Assembly (NCBI GenBank): GCA_045591175.1
Contig: JAZNSI010000047.1
Span: forward strand, 17,540 to 81,539
Source: UBA11524 sp045591175
Lineage (GTDB): Bacteria; Bacillota; Clostridia; Christensenellales; Aristaeellaceae
Length of the DNA: 64,000 nt
Direction: 5' to 3'
In this document: positions 15,451 through 23,276 of the stretch, piece after piece
Numbering within the stretch: the stretch's first letter is position 1
Layout: every line of letters begins with the position of its first letter
Notes under the pieces: generated by a model
Seen by the model: the letters and a program-made list of their open reading frames with translations, nothing else
What the model was told of the DNA's origin: nothing
Database searches by the model: none
Translations under genes and position numbers: made by a program

Positions 15451-17372
15451 AGCACCTCATCCCCCTGCTGCTCTGCCTGCTGCTGATGATCCCCGCAGCC
15501 ATGGCGGAGGAACCCGCCTCTTCCCTGTACATCAAGGCCATCCCCGACCTGAGCGAGGACTTCGCCCTGGGCATGGACGTGTCCAGCGTCCTGGCCCTGG
15601 AGGCCGCGGGCGTCAAGTACTACGACCACGACGGCAACGAGCGCGACCTTTTCGCCATCCTGGCCGAAAACGGCGTGAACTACATCCGCGTGCGCGTGTG
15701 GAACGATCCCTTTGACAAGGACGGCAACGGCTACGGCGGCGGCAACTGCGACATCAACACCGCCATCGCCATCGGCAAGCGCGCCACTGCCCACGGCATG
15801 AAGCTGCTGGTGGACTTCCACTACTCCGACTTCTGGGCGGACCCTGCCAAGCAGATGCTGCCCAAGGCCTGGAAGGGCAAGCGCACCACCCAGAAGGTGA
15901 AGCTGCTGGGCGAATACACCCTCGATTGCCTCACCCGGCTCAAGGAGGCCGGCGTGGACGTGGGCATGGTGCAGCTGGGCAACGAAAGCAACAACGGTCT
16001 GGCGGGCGAAAAGAGCTTTCCCAACATGTGCAAGATGATGTCCGCCGGCGCGGCTGCAGTGCGCCAGGTGTACCCCGATGCGCTGATCGCCGTGCACTTC
16101 GCCAATCCGGAGAACGCGGACAATTACTACGGCTACGCCCGCAAGCTGGCGGAGAACAACGTGGACTATGACGTGTTTGCCTCCAGCTACTACCCCTACT
16201 GGCACGGCACGCTGGACAATTTGAAGACGGTGCTGGGCACCATCTCCGCCGAGTACGGCAAGAAGGTCATGGTGGCGGAGACCTCCTATGCCTACACCAT
16301 CGAGGACGGCGACTTCTCCGGCAACACCATCGGCGAGGGCGGCGCGTACTTGAAGCCCTACCCCTTCACCCTCCAGGGCCAGGTGAACAACCTCACGGAC
16401 GTCATCCAGGCCATGCATGACATCGGCGGCATCGGCGTGTTCTACTGGGAGGGTGCGTGGATCCCCGTGCCCGGCGGCAGCTGGGAGGCCAATTCCGCCC
16501 TGTGGGAGAAGCACGGCGCTGGCTGGGCTTCCTCCTATGCCGCGGAGTATGATCCCCAGGATGCGGGCAAGTACTACGGCGGCTGCGCCTGCGATAATCA
16601 GGCCCTGTTCGATTTTTCCGGCAAGGCCCTGGAAAGCCTCAAGGTGTTCAAGCTCATCCGCCGGGGCAATGAGGTGCCCGTCACCGTGGATGCGCTGGAC
16701 GACGTGACGCTGATGATCGACCTGACCGGTGAGATCGTGCTGCCGGAAACCGTCAATGCTGTCATGTCCGACAACAGCCGCCAGGCGGTTCCCGTGGAAT
16801 GGGAGCCCTACGACGCCCAGGCCATGAAGGACGGCGGCGTAAAGACCTATACCATCAAGGGCGTGGCCGGCGGCATGGAGGCCACCTGCCAAGTCGCGAT
16901 GATCGAGTACAACCACCTTGCCAACTGGTCCTTCGAGGACGAGGACAAGGGCGAGTGGGTCGCCAACAATATCGGCGGCTGCGAGCAGCTCTACATCGAG
17001 GAAAAGAAGACCGACTCCGTCACCGGCACGAAGCACTATCACTTCTACTCCGCTGCCGCCGGTACGGTGGAATTCACCCTGGAGCAGCAGGTGGAGAACC
17101 TCCCCGCGGGCACCTACCGCTACGAGATCGCCATCATGGGCGGCGACGGCGGCACGGTGGAGATCTACTCCTACGTGAAGGTGAACGGCGTGGAAGTCGC
17201 CCGTCAGGCCTCCACCATCACCTCCTACAACGTGTGGGACAAGCCCCTGATCGAGGGCGTCCAGGTACAGGAGGGCGACGTGGTGACCGTGGGTGTGTAC
17301 GTCAAGTGCTCCGGCTCCGGCAACGGCGCGTGGGGCAAGATCGACGACGCGAAGCTGAATACCATGAAGTAA
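15447..17372 (+). CDS. Secreted arabinogalactan endo-beta-1,4-galactanase (GH53) with Ig-like and carbohydrate-binding domains
   Basis: The 641-residue protein has a signal peptide ending near 'AAMA-EE' and a GH53 barrel (about residues 30-400; 'FALGMDVSSVLALEAAGVKY' is a typical GH53 start). Catalytic acid/base E180 lies in 'QLGNESNNGL' and nucleophile E278 in 'VMVAETSYAY'. A bacterial Ig-like (Big_4-type) domain follows at about 410-490, and a C-terminal beta-sandwich (about 490-641; 'NWSFEDEDKGEW') looks like a galactan-binding CBM61-type module. It cuts beta-1,4-galactan side chains of pectin outside the cell. A clear terminator follows. Confidence 0.92.
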   Translation: MKHLIPLLLCLLLMIPAAMAEEPASSLYIKAIPDLSEDFALGMDVSSVLALEAAGVKYYDHDGNERDLFAILAENGVNYIRVRVWNDPFDKDGNGYGGGNCDINTAIAIGKRATAHGMKLLVDFHYSDFWADPAKQMLPKAWKGKRTTQKVKLLGEYTLDCLTRLKEAGVDVGMVQLGNESNNGLAGEKSFPNMCKMMSAGAAAVRQVYPDALIAVHFANPENADNYYGYARKLAENNVDYDVFASSYYPYWHGTLDNLKTVLGTISAEYGKKVMVAETSYAYTIEDGDFSGNTIGEGGAYLKPYPFTLQGQVNNLTDVIQAMHDIGGIGVFYWEGAWIPVPGGSWEANSALWEKHGAGWASSYAAEYDPQDAGKYYGGCACDNQALFDFSGKALESLKVFKLIRRGNEVPVTVDALDDVTLMIDLTGEIVLPETVNAVMSDNSRQAVPVEWEPYDAQAMKDGGVKTYTIKGVAGGMEATCQVAMIEYNHLANWSFEDEDKGEWVANNIGGCEQLYIEEKKTDSVTGTKHYHFYSAAAGTVEFTLEQQVENLPAGTYRYEIAIMGGDGGTVEIYSYVKVNGVEVARQASTITSYNVWDKPLIEGVQVQEGDVVTVGVYVKCSGSGNGAWGKIDDAKLNTMK

Positions 17373-17380
17373 ATATGCGC

Positions 17381-17410
17381 GGCAGGCTCCATGTGGGGCC
17401 TGCCATTTTT
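17381..17410 (+). terminator. Terminator of the GH53 operon
   Basis: GGCAGGC (17381-17387) pairs with GCCTGCC (17398-17404), then ATTTTT. Confidence 0.85.
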
Positions 17411-17425
17411 GTGATTTTTGACCGC

Positions 17426-17454
17426 ATGCAATTCCCCGGGAAATGTGATAAAAT
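17426..17454 (+). promoter_or_regulatory. Possible promoter of the two small conserved genes
   Basis: -35-like ATGCAA (17426-17431), 17-bp spacer, -10 TAAAAT (17449-17454). Moderate match only. Confidence 0.45.
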
Positions 17455-17558
17455 GATGGCAACAGCTGCGCCTCCACGCTAACGGCAGCCAGCCGGCGTG
17501 CGCTGAAAATGGTCAATCGCTCCTGCCGTGACGCATTGGACCGGAAGGAGAATCACCC

Positions 17559-17807
17559 ATGAAACGCATTCAGGCAGCCTGCATCATGCAGACACTGCTC
17601 TTCACCCAGAAGGAAGAAAACCAGCTGAGCCGCGAGGACGCCCTGCAGCTTAACCAGGCGGATTTCCAGCACTACAAGGACATGCTTGAACGCACCCATA
17701 CCCGCCATCAGATCACCGATGTGCAGGAGCTGGAAGATGGCTCCATCCTTGTGCGGGTGCGCAAGCAGTACAACGCCAGGGCCGACGTCACCGAGTACTT
17801 CAACTGA
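17559..17807 (+). CDS. Conserved small protein, unknown function (82 aa)
   Basis: The sequence 'MKRIQAACIMQTLLFTQKEE' followed by a charged middle and 'SILVRVRKQYNARADVTEYF' matches the general look of a small cytoplasmic protein seen in many Ruminococcaceae-like genomes, with no assigned role. AAGGAG lies upstream at good spacing. There are no membrane segments. It pairs with another small gene 23 bp downstream. Confidence 0.7.
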   Translation: MKRIQAACIMQTLLFTQKEENQLSREDALQLNQADFQHYKDMLERTHTRHQITDVQELEDGSILVRVRKQYNARADVTEYFN

Positions 17808-17830
17808 CCGATCACAGCAAGGAGCATCCC

Positions 17831-18097
17831 ATGTCCCGCACAACACCCCGCGAATCTTCCGCTACCATCGATTCCTGCAAAGCCCGGATCCAGTCTCTGT
17901 ACGAGCAAAATCCGGACGTCTCTCTCAACATATTCGTCAGCCATTCCAAGGTCGTGCAGGATGCCCAGGCCACCATCGTCGGCGTGTACCGCCATTGCTT
18001 CTGTGTGGAGGAATGCTCCACCGGCACCCGGCAGCGGCATACCTTTTCCTACGCGGATATGCTGACCGGACGCGTGAACGTTGCATCCCGCTCATAA
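17831..18097 (+). CDS. Small hypothetical protein (88 aa)
   Basis: Predicted beta-rich soluble protein: 'DVSLNIFVSHSKVVQDAQAT' then 'IVGVYRHCFCVEE' and 'RHTFSYADMLTGRVNV'. The alternation resembles small SH3-like or Veg-type folds that bind nucleic acid, but I cannot assign a family. AAGGAG is 6 bp from the ATG. A strong terminator follows 10 bp after the stop, closing a two-gene unit. Confidence 0.7.
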   Translation: MSRTTPRESSATIDSCKARIQSLYEQNPDVSLNIFVSHSKVVQDAQATIVGVYRHCFCVEECSTGTRQRHTFSYADMLTGRVNVASRS

Positions 18098-18107
18098 TGT
18101 TTCCCCC

Positions 18108-18134
18108 GGCAGGCTCTCCGGAGCCTGCCTTTTT
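18108..18134 (+). terminator. Terminator of the small-gene pair
   Basis: GGCAGGCTC-TCCG-GAGCCTGCC (9-bp perfect stem, 18108-18129) followed by TTTTT. Confidence 0.9.
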
Positions 18135-18137
18135 ATG

Positions 18138-18166
18138 TTGCAACCCTCCGGAAGGTGTGGTATAAT
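18138..18166 (+). promoter_or_regulatory. argS promoter
   Basis: -35 TTGCAA (18138-18143), 17-bp spacer, -10 TATAAT (18161-18166). The leader is only ~30 nt, so no T-box fits. Confidence 0.8.
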
Positions 18167-18201
18167 AACTATGTATTGCCAAAACAAGGAGCATGATTGC
18201 T

Positions 18202-19938
18202 ATGGATATGATGACCCGCATTGCCACCCTGACCGCCGAGTGCCTGACTTCCACCTGGCCCGAGGCGCAGGGGCTTCCCACCGCTGATGAGATTCGCGGC
18301 CTGCTGGCCGTTCCCCCGGACCGCGAGATGGGCGACTATGCCTTCCCCGTGTTCCGCCTGGCCAAGGCCCTGCGCATGGCGCCGCCCATGATCGCAAAGA
18401 GCCTCTGCGAAGCCTGGGATCACCCCGAGGTTGCCCGCGTGGAGCCCGTCAACGGCTATATGAACTTCTTCCTCAACCGCGTCAACTTCGCCAAGGAGAC
18501 CCTCGATGCTGTCCTTGAACAGGGCGAGCGTTTTGGCTCCTCCGATATGGGCAACGGCAAGACCGTGTGCCTGGACTACTCCTCCATCAACATCGCCAAG
18601 CGCTTTGGCGTGGGCCACCTGTCCACCACGATGATCGGCCACTCCCTCAAGCGCATCCATGACTTCCTGGGCTACAAGACCGTGGGCATCAATCACCTGG
18701 GCGACTGGGGCACCCAGTTCGGCAAGATGATCTACGCCTACAAGACCTGGGGCAGCAAGGAAGAGGTCGAGGAGAAGGGCATCACCGAGATGATGCGCCT
18801 GTACGTCAAGTTCCACGAGGAGGCCGAGAAGGATCCCTCCCTGGAGGACGAGGGCCGCGCCTGGTTCAAGAAGATCGAGGACGGCGACGAGGAAGCCCGC
18901 GCCATCTGGAACTGGTTCAAGGACATCACCCTCAAGGACGCTGCCCGCGTGTATGAGCTGCTGGGCGTGGAGTTTGACTCCTACGCCGGCGAAAGCTTCT
19001 ACATGGACAAGATGGACGTGGTCATCGACGAGCTGCGGGAGAAGAATCTGCTGACCATCTCCCAGGGCGCATCCGTGGTCGATCTGGAGGAGGACAAGAT
19101 GCCTCCCTGCATCATCCTGCGCTCCGACGGTGCGACCCTGTACCACACCCGTGATCTGGCCGCCGCCGTCTACCGCAAGAATGTCTACGACTTCGACAAG
19201 TGCCTGTACGTCGTGGCCTACCAGCAGGATCTCCACTTCCGCCAGCTGTTCAAGGTGCTGGAGAAGATGGGCAAGCCCTGGGCCAAGGACTGCGTGCATG
19301 TCTCCTTCGGCATGATCTCCTTCGAGGGTCAGGCCTTCTCCACCCGCAAGGGCCGCGTCGTCTACCTGGAGGACGTGCTGAATCAGGCCATGCAGAAGGC
19401 CCTCGATATCATCAACGAGAAGTCCCCGAACCTCGCCAACAAGGAGGAGGTCGCCCGTCAGGTGGGCATCGGCGCGGTCATCTACTCCGACCTCAGCAAC
19501 GGCCGCATCAAGGATATTGACTTCTCCTTCGAGCGCGCGCTGAACTTCGACGGCGAGACCGGCCCCTATGTGCAGTACACCCACGCCCGCTGCTGCTCCG
19601 TGCTGCGCAAGGTGGGAGCCCCGCTGGCAGCGGCAGACGCCAACCTGCCCGAGGTGGACTACAATGGCCTGGCGGATGACGAGGCCCAGCACCTGCTGCG
19701 GCTGCTCTCCCGCTTCCCCGACGTGGTGAAGGAGGCCGCCGACAAGTACGAGCCCTCCATGATCACCCGCGCGGTGACCGACATCGCCCAGGGCTACAAC
19801 AAGTTCTACTACGAGCACCGCGTCCTGGATGCGGAGCCCGGCGTGGCCGCTGCCCGCGTGGCGCTGACCAAGGCGGTCAAGGACGTCATCAAGACCGGAT
19901 TGTGGCTGATCGGCATCGAAGCCCCCGAGCGCATGTAA
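18202..19938 (+). CDS. argS: Arginyl-tRNA synthetase
   Basis: The product is a 578-residue class I synthetase that charges tRNA-Arg. It has the N-terminal Add-1 tRNA-binding domain, the HIGH-like 'FGVGHLSTTMIGHSLKRI', the KMSK-like 'FSTRKGRVVYLEDVL', and a C-terminal DALR anticodon-binding domain. GGAG at 18188-18191 supports the ATG at 18202. An in-frame ATG at 18193 is too close to that site, although it is possible. It has its own promoter and no partner gene. Confidence 0.95.
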   Translation: MDMMTRIATLTAECLTSTWPEAQGLPTADEIRGLLAVPPDREMGDYAFPVFRLAKALRMAPPMIAKSLCEAWDHPEVARVEPVNGYMNFFLNRVNFAKETLDAVLEQGERFGSSDMGNGKTVCLDYSSINIAKRFGVGHLSTTMIGHSLKRIHDFLGYKTVGINHLGDWGTQFGKMIYAYKTWGSKEEVEEKGITEMMRLYVKFHEEAEKDPSLEDEGRAWFKKIEDGDEEARAIWNWFKDITLKDAARVYELLGVEFDSYAGESFYMDKMDVVIDELREKNLLTISQGASVVDLEEDKMPPCIILRSDGATLYHTRDLAAAVYRKNVYDFDKCLYVVAYQQDLHFRQLFKVLEKMGKPWAKDCVHVSFGMISFEGQAFSTRKGRVVYLEDVLNQAMQKALDIINEKSPNLANKEEVARQVGIGAVIYSDLSNGRIKDIDFSFERALNFDGETGPYVQYTHARCCSVLRKVGAPLAAADANLPEVDYNGLADDEAQHLLRLLSRFPDVVKEAADKYEPSMITRAVTDIAQGYNKFYYEHRVLDAEPGVAAARVALTKAVKDVIKTGLWLIGIEAPERM

Positions 19939-19988
19939 TGTAATCTCATCCCCGCTGCAAATTCTGCGGCGGGGATTTTTTGTCCCTC

Positions 19989-20017
19989 TTGACAAATTCC
20001 TCACAATCGTCTACAAT
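19989..20017 (+). promoter_or_regulatory. Promoter of the TM1266-type regulator / ABC transporter unit
   Basis: Perfect -35 TTGACA (19989-19994), 17-bp spacer, -10 TACAAT (20012-20017). Confidence 0.85.
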
Positions 20018-20023
20018 GTTCCT

Positions 20024-20204
20024 GCCCGGCCCGCAAAGGAGCACCCTGCGCGGTTCCAGGCGCAACATCAGTAAAGCGATCCTGACCCAAAGCGTAAGCT
20101 GCGTGAAAGGTACGTGCCATAGATCCCTGCTGCTGCAGGGGCTTTGTTGCCGTGCCTTTTGGGGTGCGGTTGTTTTTTTCGAAATCAACGTTTGGAGGTA
20201 ACAC
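20024..20204 (+). ncRNA. Unassigned structured 5' leader (~180 nt)
   Basis: The transcript from the promoter at 19989-20017 has a long leader with hairpins TGCGC-GGTTCCAG-GCGCA (20047-20064) and CCCTGC-TGCT-GCAGGG (20125-20140). I compared it by eye with TPP, FMN, cobalamin, c-di-GMP, THF, fluoride and T-box signatures and found no match. A riboswitch or other leader element is only a possibility. Confidence 0.4.
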
Positions 20205-20456
20205 ATGGAAACCCGCGTAGCCGTGATGAGCATCATCGTGGAGGACATGACCAGCGCCGAGAAGATCAACGCCATCCTGCATGAGCATGGCGAATACATC
20301 ATCGGGCGGATGGGCATCCCCTACCGTGCGAAGAAGATCAGCATCATATCCATCGCGCTGGACGCGCCTCAGAATGTGACCGCCGCCATCGCCGGCAAAA
20401 TCGGCGGTCTCCCCGGCGTGAGCGTCAAGACCGCTTACTCCAGCGTGATCGGCTGA
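20205..20456 (+). CDS. TM1266-type iron-only hydrogenase system regulator (putative)
   Basis: The 83-residue ACT/NikR-C-like protein starts 'METRVAVMSIIVEDMTSAEK' and contains 'YIIGRMGIPYRAKKISIISI', the pattern of the small family annotated as iron-only hydrogenase system putative regulator. It lacks a DNA-binding domain, so its action may be through small-molecule or protein binding. GGAGGT precedes the ATG. It heads a unit with a substrate-binding protein and permease. No hydrogenase genes are in the window. Confidence 0.8.
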   Translation: METRVAVMSIIVEDMTSAEKINAILHEHGEYIIGRMGIPYRAKKISIISIALDAPQNVTAAIAGKIGGLPGVSVKTAYSSVIG

Positions 20457-20515
20457 TTCAATTTTCTGGTTTTGTGGTATCAACAAGATATATTTTTGGA
20501 AGGAGTGTCCCCATT

Positions 20516-21427
20516 ATGAAGAAGTTCCTGTCCCTGCTCCTCATTGCCCTGCTGGCCCTGACCTGCACCGCCTGCGCGGAGGAGTATGTCGTCACCGCAT
20601 CCGCTCCCAGCGGCGCGCCCGCTCTGGCTCTGGCCACCATCGCCGTGGAAAACCCCGAAAACTTCACCTTCGTCGCTGCGGAAACCATCTCCGCCGAGTT
20701 CGCCAATCAGAATTCCGACTTCATCATCGCGCCCCTGAACGCCGGCGCCAAGCTGTACAAGGCAGGCAAGTCCACCTACAAGCTGGCCGGCGTGGTCTCC
20801 TGGGGCAACCTGTACATCGCCTCCCAGAAGGAAGGCTTCACCCTGGAAAGCCTGAACGGCGCGACCGTGGTGCTCTTTGGTGAGAACACCATCAACGCCT
20901 CCGTGGTGAAGTACGCCCTGGAGCAGAACGGCATCGCGCCCGCCTCCATCGAATACCTGGGCAGCGCCGCCAACACCCAGAGCCTGCTGCTGTCCGACGC
21001 GGAAGCCATCGTTGTGACCGCCGAACCCGCCCTGACCGCCGCAAAGATGAAGAACGCCGCCATCACCGCCTACGCCGTGAATGACCTGTTCAAGGCCGCC
21101 ACCGGCTACGAAGGCTACACCCAGGCCGCGCTGTTCGTCAAGGCGGAGACCATCGAGAAGCACCCCGAGGCTGTGAATGCCTTCATCGCTGCGGTGGAAG
21201 AATCCTGCGGGAAGGCCACCACCGACGTAGAAGCCGTGGCCAATGCCGCCGTGACCCTGGAGATCCTGCCCAATGCAAAGGTTGCCATGAATGCCATCCC
21301 TGGCTGCGCGGTGCGCTTCATGGGCGCTGCGGAAGCCCGTGAACAGATCGAGTTCACCGCGAACATCGACCTGACCCAGATCGGCGGCGCGCTGCCCGCG
21401 GACGACTTCTACTATGTCGCGCAGTAA
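20516..21427 (+). CDS. ABC transporter substrate-binding protein (NMT1/SsuA-type), probable lipoprotein
   Basis: The 303-residue exported protein begins MKKFLSLLLIALLALTCTAC. The Cys near residue 20 after a hydrophobic stretch suggests a lipoprotein. The body resembles periplasmic binding proteins of the SsuA/ThiY/NMT1 group: 'ISAEFANQNSDFIIAPLNAG' and 'ATVVLFGENTINASVVKYAL'. The ligand could be a thiamine- or riboflavin-like precursor or a sulfonate; the sequence does not decide. The start is fixed by AAGGAGTG. Its end overlaps the permease start by 14 bp. Confidence 0.85.
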   Translation: MKKFLSLLLIALLALTCTACAEEYVVTASAPSGAPALALATIAVENPENFTFVAAETISAEFANQNSDFIIAPLNAGAKLYKAGKSTYKLAGVVSWGNLYIASQKEGFTLESLNGATVVLFGENTINASVVKYALEQNGIAPASIEYLGSAANTQSLLLSDAEAIVVTAEPALTAAKMKNAAITAYAVNDLFKAATGYEGYTQAALFVKAETIEKHPEAVNAFIAAVEESCGKATTDVEAVANAAVTLEILPNAKVAMNAIPGCAVRFMGAAEAREQIEFTANIDLTQIGGALPADDFYYVAQ

Positions 21428-22172
21428 AAGCCGGGATCTCCTCGCCTTCTGCCTGGGGATCGTGCTGATCGGCGCGCTCATCCAGGGTGCAGGCGCGCTC
21501 AAGGGGGATGCGCTGGTCTTTCCCGGCGTGGACGAGATCCTGAAGGCGTTTTTCCGCCTGCTGGGCACGGGCAAAACCTATGCCCTCATCTGGACAACGC
21601 TGCAGCACCTGATCGTCATCATGGCGGTGTCCACGGTGCTGGGCGTGGGGCTGGGCGTGGCGATGGGCCTGCTGCCCTTCCTGCGCAAGCTCCTGCAGCC
21701 GCTGATGATCCTCCTGCGCTCTCTGCCCATGGTCATCCTGATCGTCATCACCATGGTGGCGGCGGATTACGCGCTGGTGCCGGTGCTGGCCTCGTCCATC
21801 ATCCTGGTGCCGATGATCGCGGAAGCTGCCTGCGAGGGCTGCCTGCGCATCGACAAGGAGCTCATCGACGTGTACCGGATGAACGCCAACTTCGGCGTGC
21901 GGGTACTCTTCGAGGTGTATCTGCCGCTGATGGCAGGGTATCTGCGCCAGGCGTATGTCAACGCGGTGGGCATGGGCGTGAAGCTGGCGGTCTCCACCGA
22001 ATACCTGGTGCAGACCAAGAATTCCCTGGGCAAGGCGGTGTACACCAGCAGCTATTTCTACGAGTACCAGGACATCTACGCCTACGCACTGGTGATGATC
22101 CTGCTGGTGCTGGTGGTCTCCGAAGGCCCGGTGCTGATCGGGAAGGCTTTCGCCCGTTTCAGGCGCACATAA
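21414..22172 (+). CDS. ABC transporter permease (BPD_transp_1, SsuC/ThiX-type)
   Basis: The 252-residue protein has about six transmembrane helices. The EAA-loop region lies around 'DVYRMNANFGVRVLFEVYLP' (E-A-A-x3-G equivalent) where an ATPase would dock. It overlaps the binding-protein gene by 14 bp, indicating coupled translation. No ATPase gene follows: a strong terminator comes directly after it. The transporter must borrow an ATP-binding subunit encoded elsewhere, or be incomplete. Confidence 0.88.
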   Translation: MSRSKSRDLLAFCLGIVLIGALIQGAGALKGDALVFPGVDEILKAFFRLLGTGKTYALIWTTLQHLIVIMAVSTVLGVGLGVAMGLLPFLRKLLQPLMILLRSLPMVILIVITMVAADYALVPVLASSIILVPMIAEAACEGCLRIDKELIDVYRMNANFGVRVLFEVYLPLMAGYLRQAYVNAVGMGVKLAVSTEYLVQTKNSLGKAVYTSSYFYEYQDIYAYALVMILLVLVVSEGPVLIGKAFARFRRT

Positions 22173-22176
22173 AGGA

Positions 22177-22207
22177 ATCCCTCTCCCGTATAGGAGAGGG
22201 ATCTTTT
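22177..22207 (+). terminator. Terminator after the ABC permease
   Basis: ATCCCTCTCC (22177-22186), loop CGTATA, GGAGAGGGAT (22193-22202), then CTTTT. Confidence 0.85.
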
Positions 22208-22220
22208 GTTTCTTGGCAGC

Positions 22221-22997
22221 TTATTCTGCATGCACCGCGTAGAGGTTGATGTACTCCAGCAGCTCATTCATCGGCATGGGCTTGCCAATAAGGAAGCCCT
22301 GGCCCTTGAACACCTTGAGCTGATCGAAGAAATCAAACTGCTCGGGGGTCTCAATGCCCTTGGCGCAGACGTGGAGGTTCAGCGTATCCGCCATGTTCTG
22401 AACGGCGCAGACGATGCGCACCATCTGGTCGTTCTCAGGAATCTGCGCAGCAAAGGAACGATCCAGCTCAATGCCGTCAAAATGCACTTCGGTAAGCAGG
22501 TTGATATTGGCGTGCCCCTTGCCGAAATTGGCCAGATACAGCCCCACGCCATACTCGTCGTGCAGCCGGTTGAGGTTCTCAATACCAAGCTGGCTCAGGT
22601 TCTGGGCCTCACTCAATTCAAACTGCAGCTTCTTGGGATTAAAGCCCGTCATCTCCATCAGCGAGAGCACCTGCTCCACAAAATGCTCCTGCCCGGCAAA
22701 CTGGGGCAGCAGATTGAGCGACAGCGTCACATGGGCGTTGCTCTTTTCACTCAGCTCCGCCGCGGACAGGATCGCCGCCTTCAGGAACCACTCGGAGAAG
22801 ACCCGCGTCAGCGCCTCATCCCGCTCAATCAACTCCAGCAGGAGCTGCGCCGGGATAGTACTTCCGCCGGGCATATGCACTTTTTCGGCGAAGACTTCGT
22901 AGGTGTTGCAGGTATTCTTGCCAAAGGTCCACTTCGGCTGTCCGTACAGCTCAAAGGCGTTGCTGTGGATCAATTCGGCGATGATGCTGTGTGTCAT
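22221..22997 (-). CDS. Degenerate EAL-domain protein (probably catalytically inactive)
   Basis: The 258-residue stand-alone EAL domain normally would hydrolyse cyclic di-GMP. Here the catalytic motifs are altered. The EAL signature reads EVF (residues 34-36). The metal-binding DDFGTG motif reads 'LANFGKG', losing both aspartates. The E-G-V-E-T motif reads 'AKGIETPEQ'. The structural core around 'GIELDRSFA' is retained. Such proteins usually act as c-di-GMP receptors or protein-interaction modules. AAAGGAG at 8 bp supports the start at 22997. There is no GGDEF domain or signal peptide. Confidence 0.82.
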   Translation of the reverse strand: MTHSIIAELIHSNAFELYGQPKWTFGKNTCNTYEVFAEKVHMPGGSTIPAQLLLELIERDEALTRVFSEWFLKAAILSAAELSEKSNAHVTLSLNLLPQFAGQEHFVEQVLSLMEMTGFNPKKLQFELSEAQNLSQLGIENLNRLHDEYGVGLYLANFGKGHANINLLTEVHFDGIELDRSFAAQIPENDQMVRIVCAVQNMADTLNLHVCAKGIETPEQFDFFDQLKVFKGQGFLIGKPMPMNELLEYINLYAVHAE

Positions 22998-23276
22998 GCG
23001 GCTTGCTCCTTTCATGCTGGGAATATACTTTTTTCACCAGGGAGAAACGTTCTTTTGCTCTCTGTTTACTATTATTCTGCAAAACCTGCCTGAACCCTGC
23101 TGTAAATGCTTGTTAATAAATAAACTTTTCGCCATTTGCTTCCACTCGAAGAAAATTCCCCCTGTATACCAAAATGCAAGCCCGCCCCCCTTTCCTCCTG
23201 CGCCATTTTCTGCTATAATAAGTAAGTTATCAAGGCGCGTGTGTGCGCCCGGCAGAAAGGCGGTGAGGAAGTGCTG
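22998..23276. other. Intergenic region between the EAL gene and sortase
   Basis: Relatively AT-rich. A TATAAT at 23214-23219 is a likely -10 for the sortase gene; its -35 is weak. The divergent EAL promoter was not resolved. No hairpin repeat was seen here. Confidence 0.4.
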
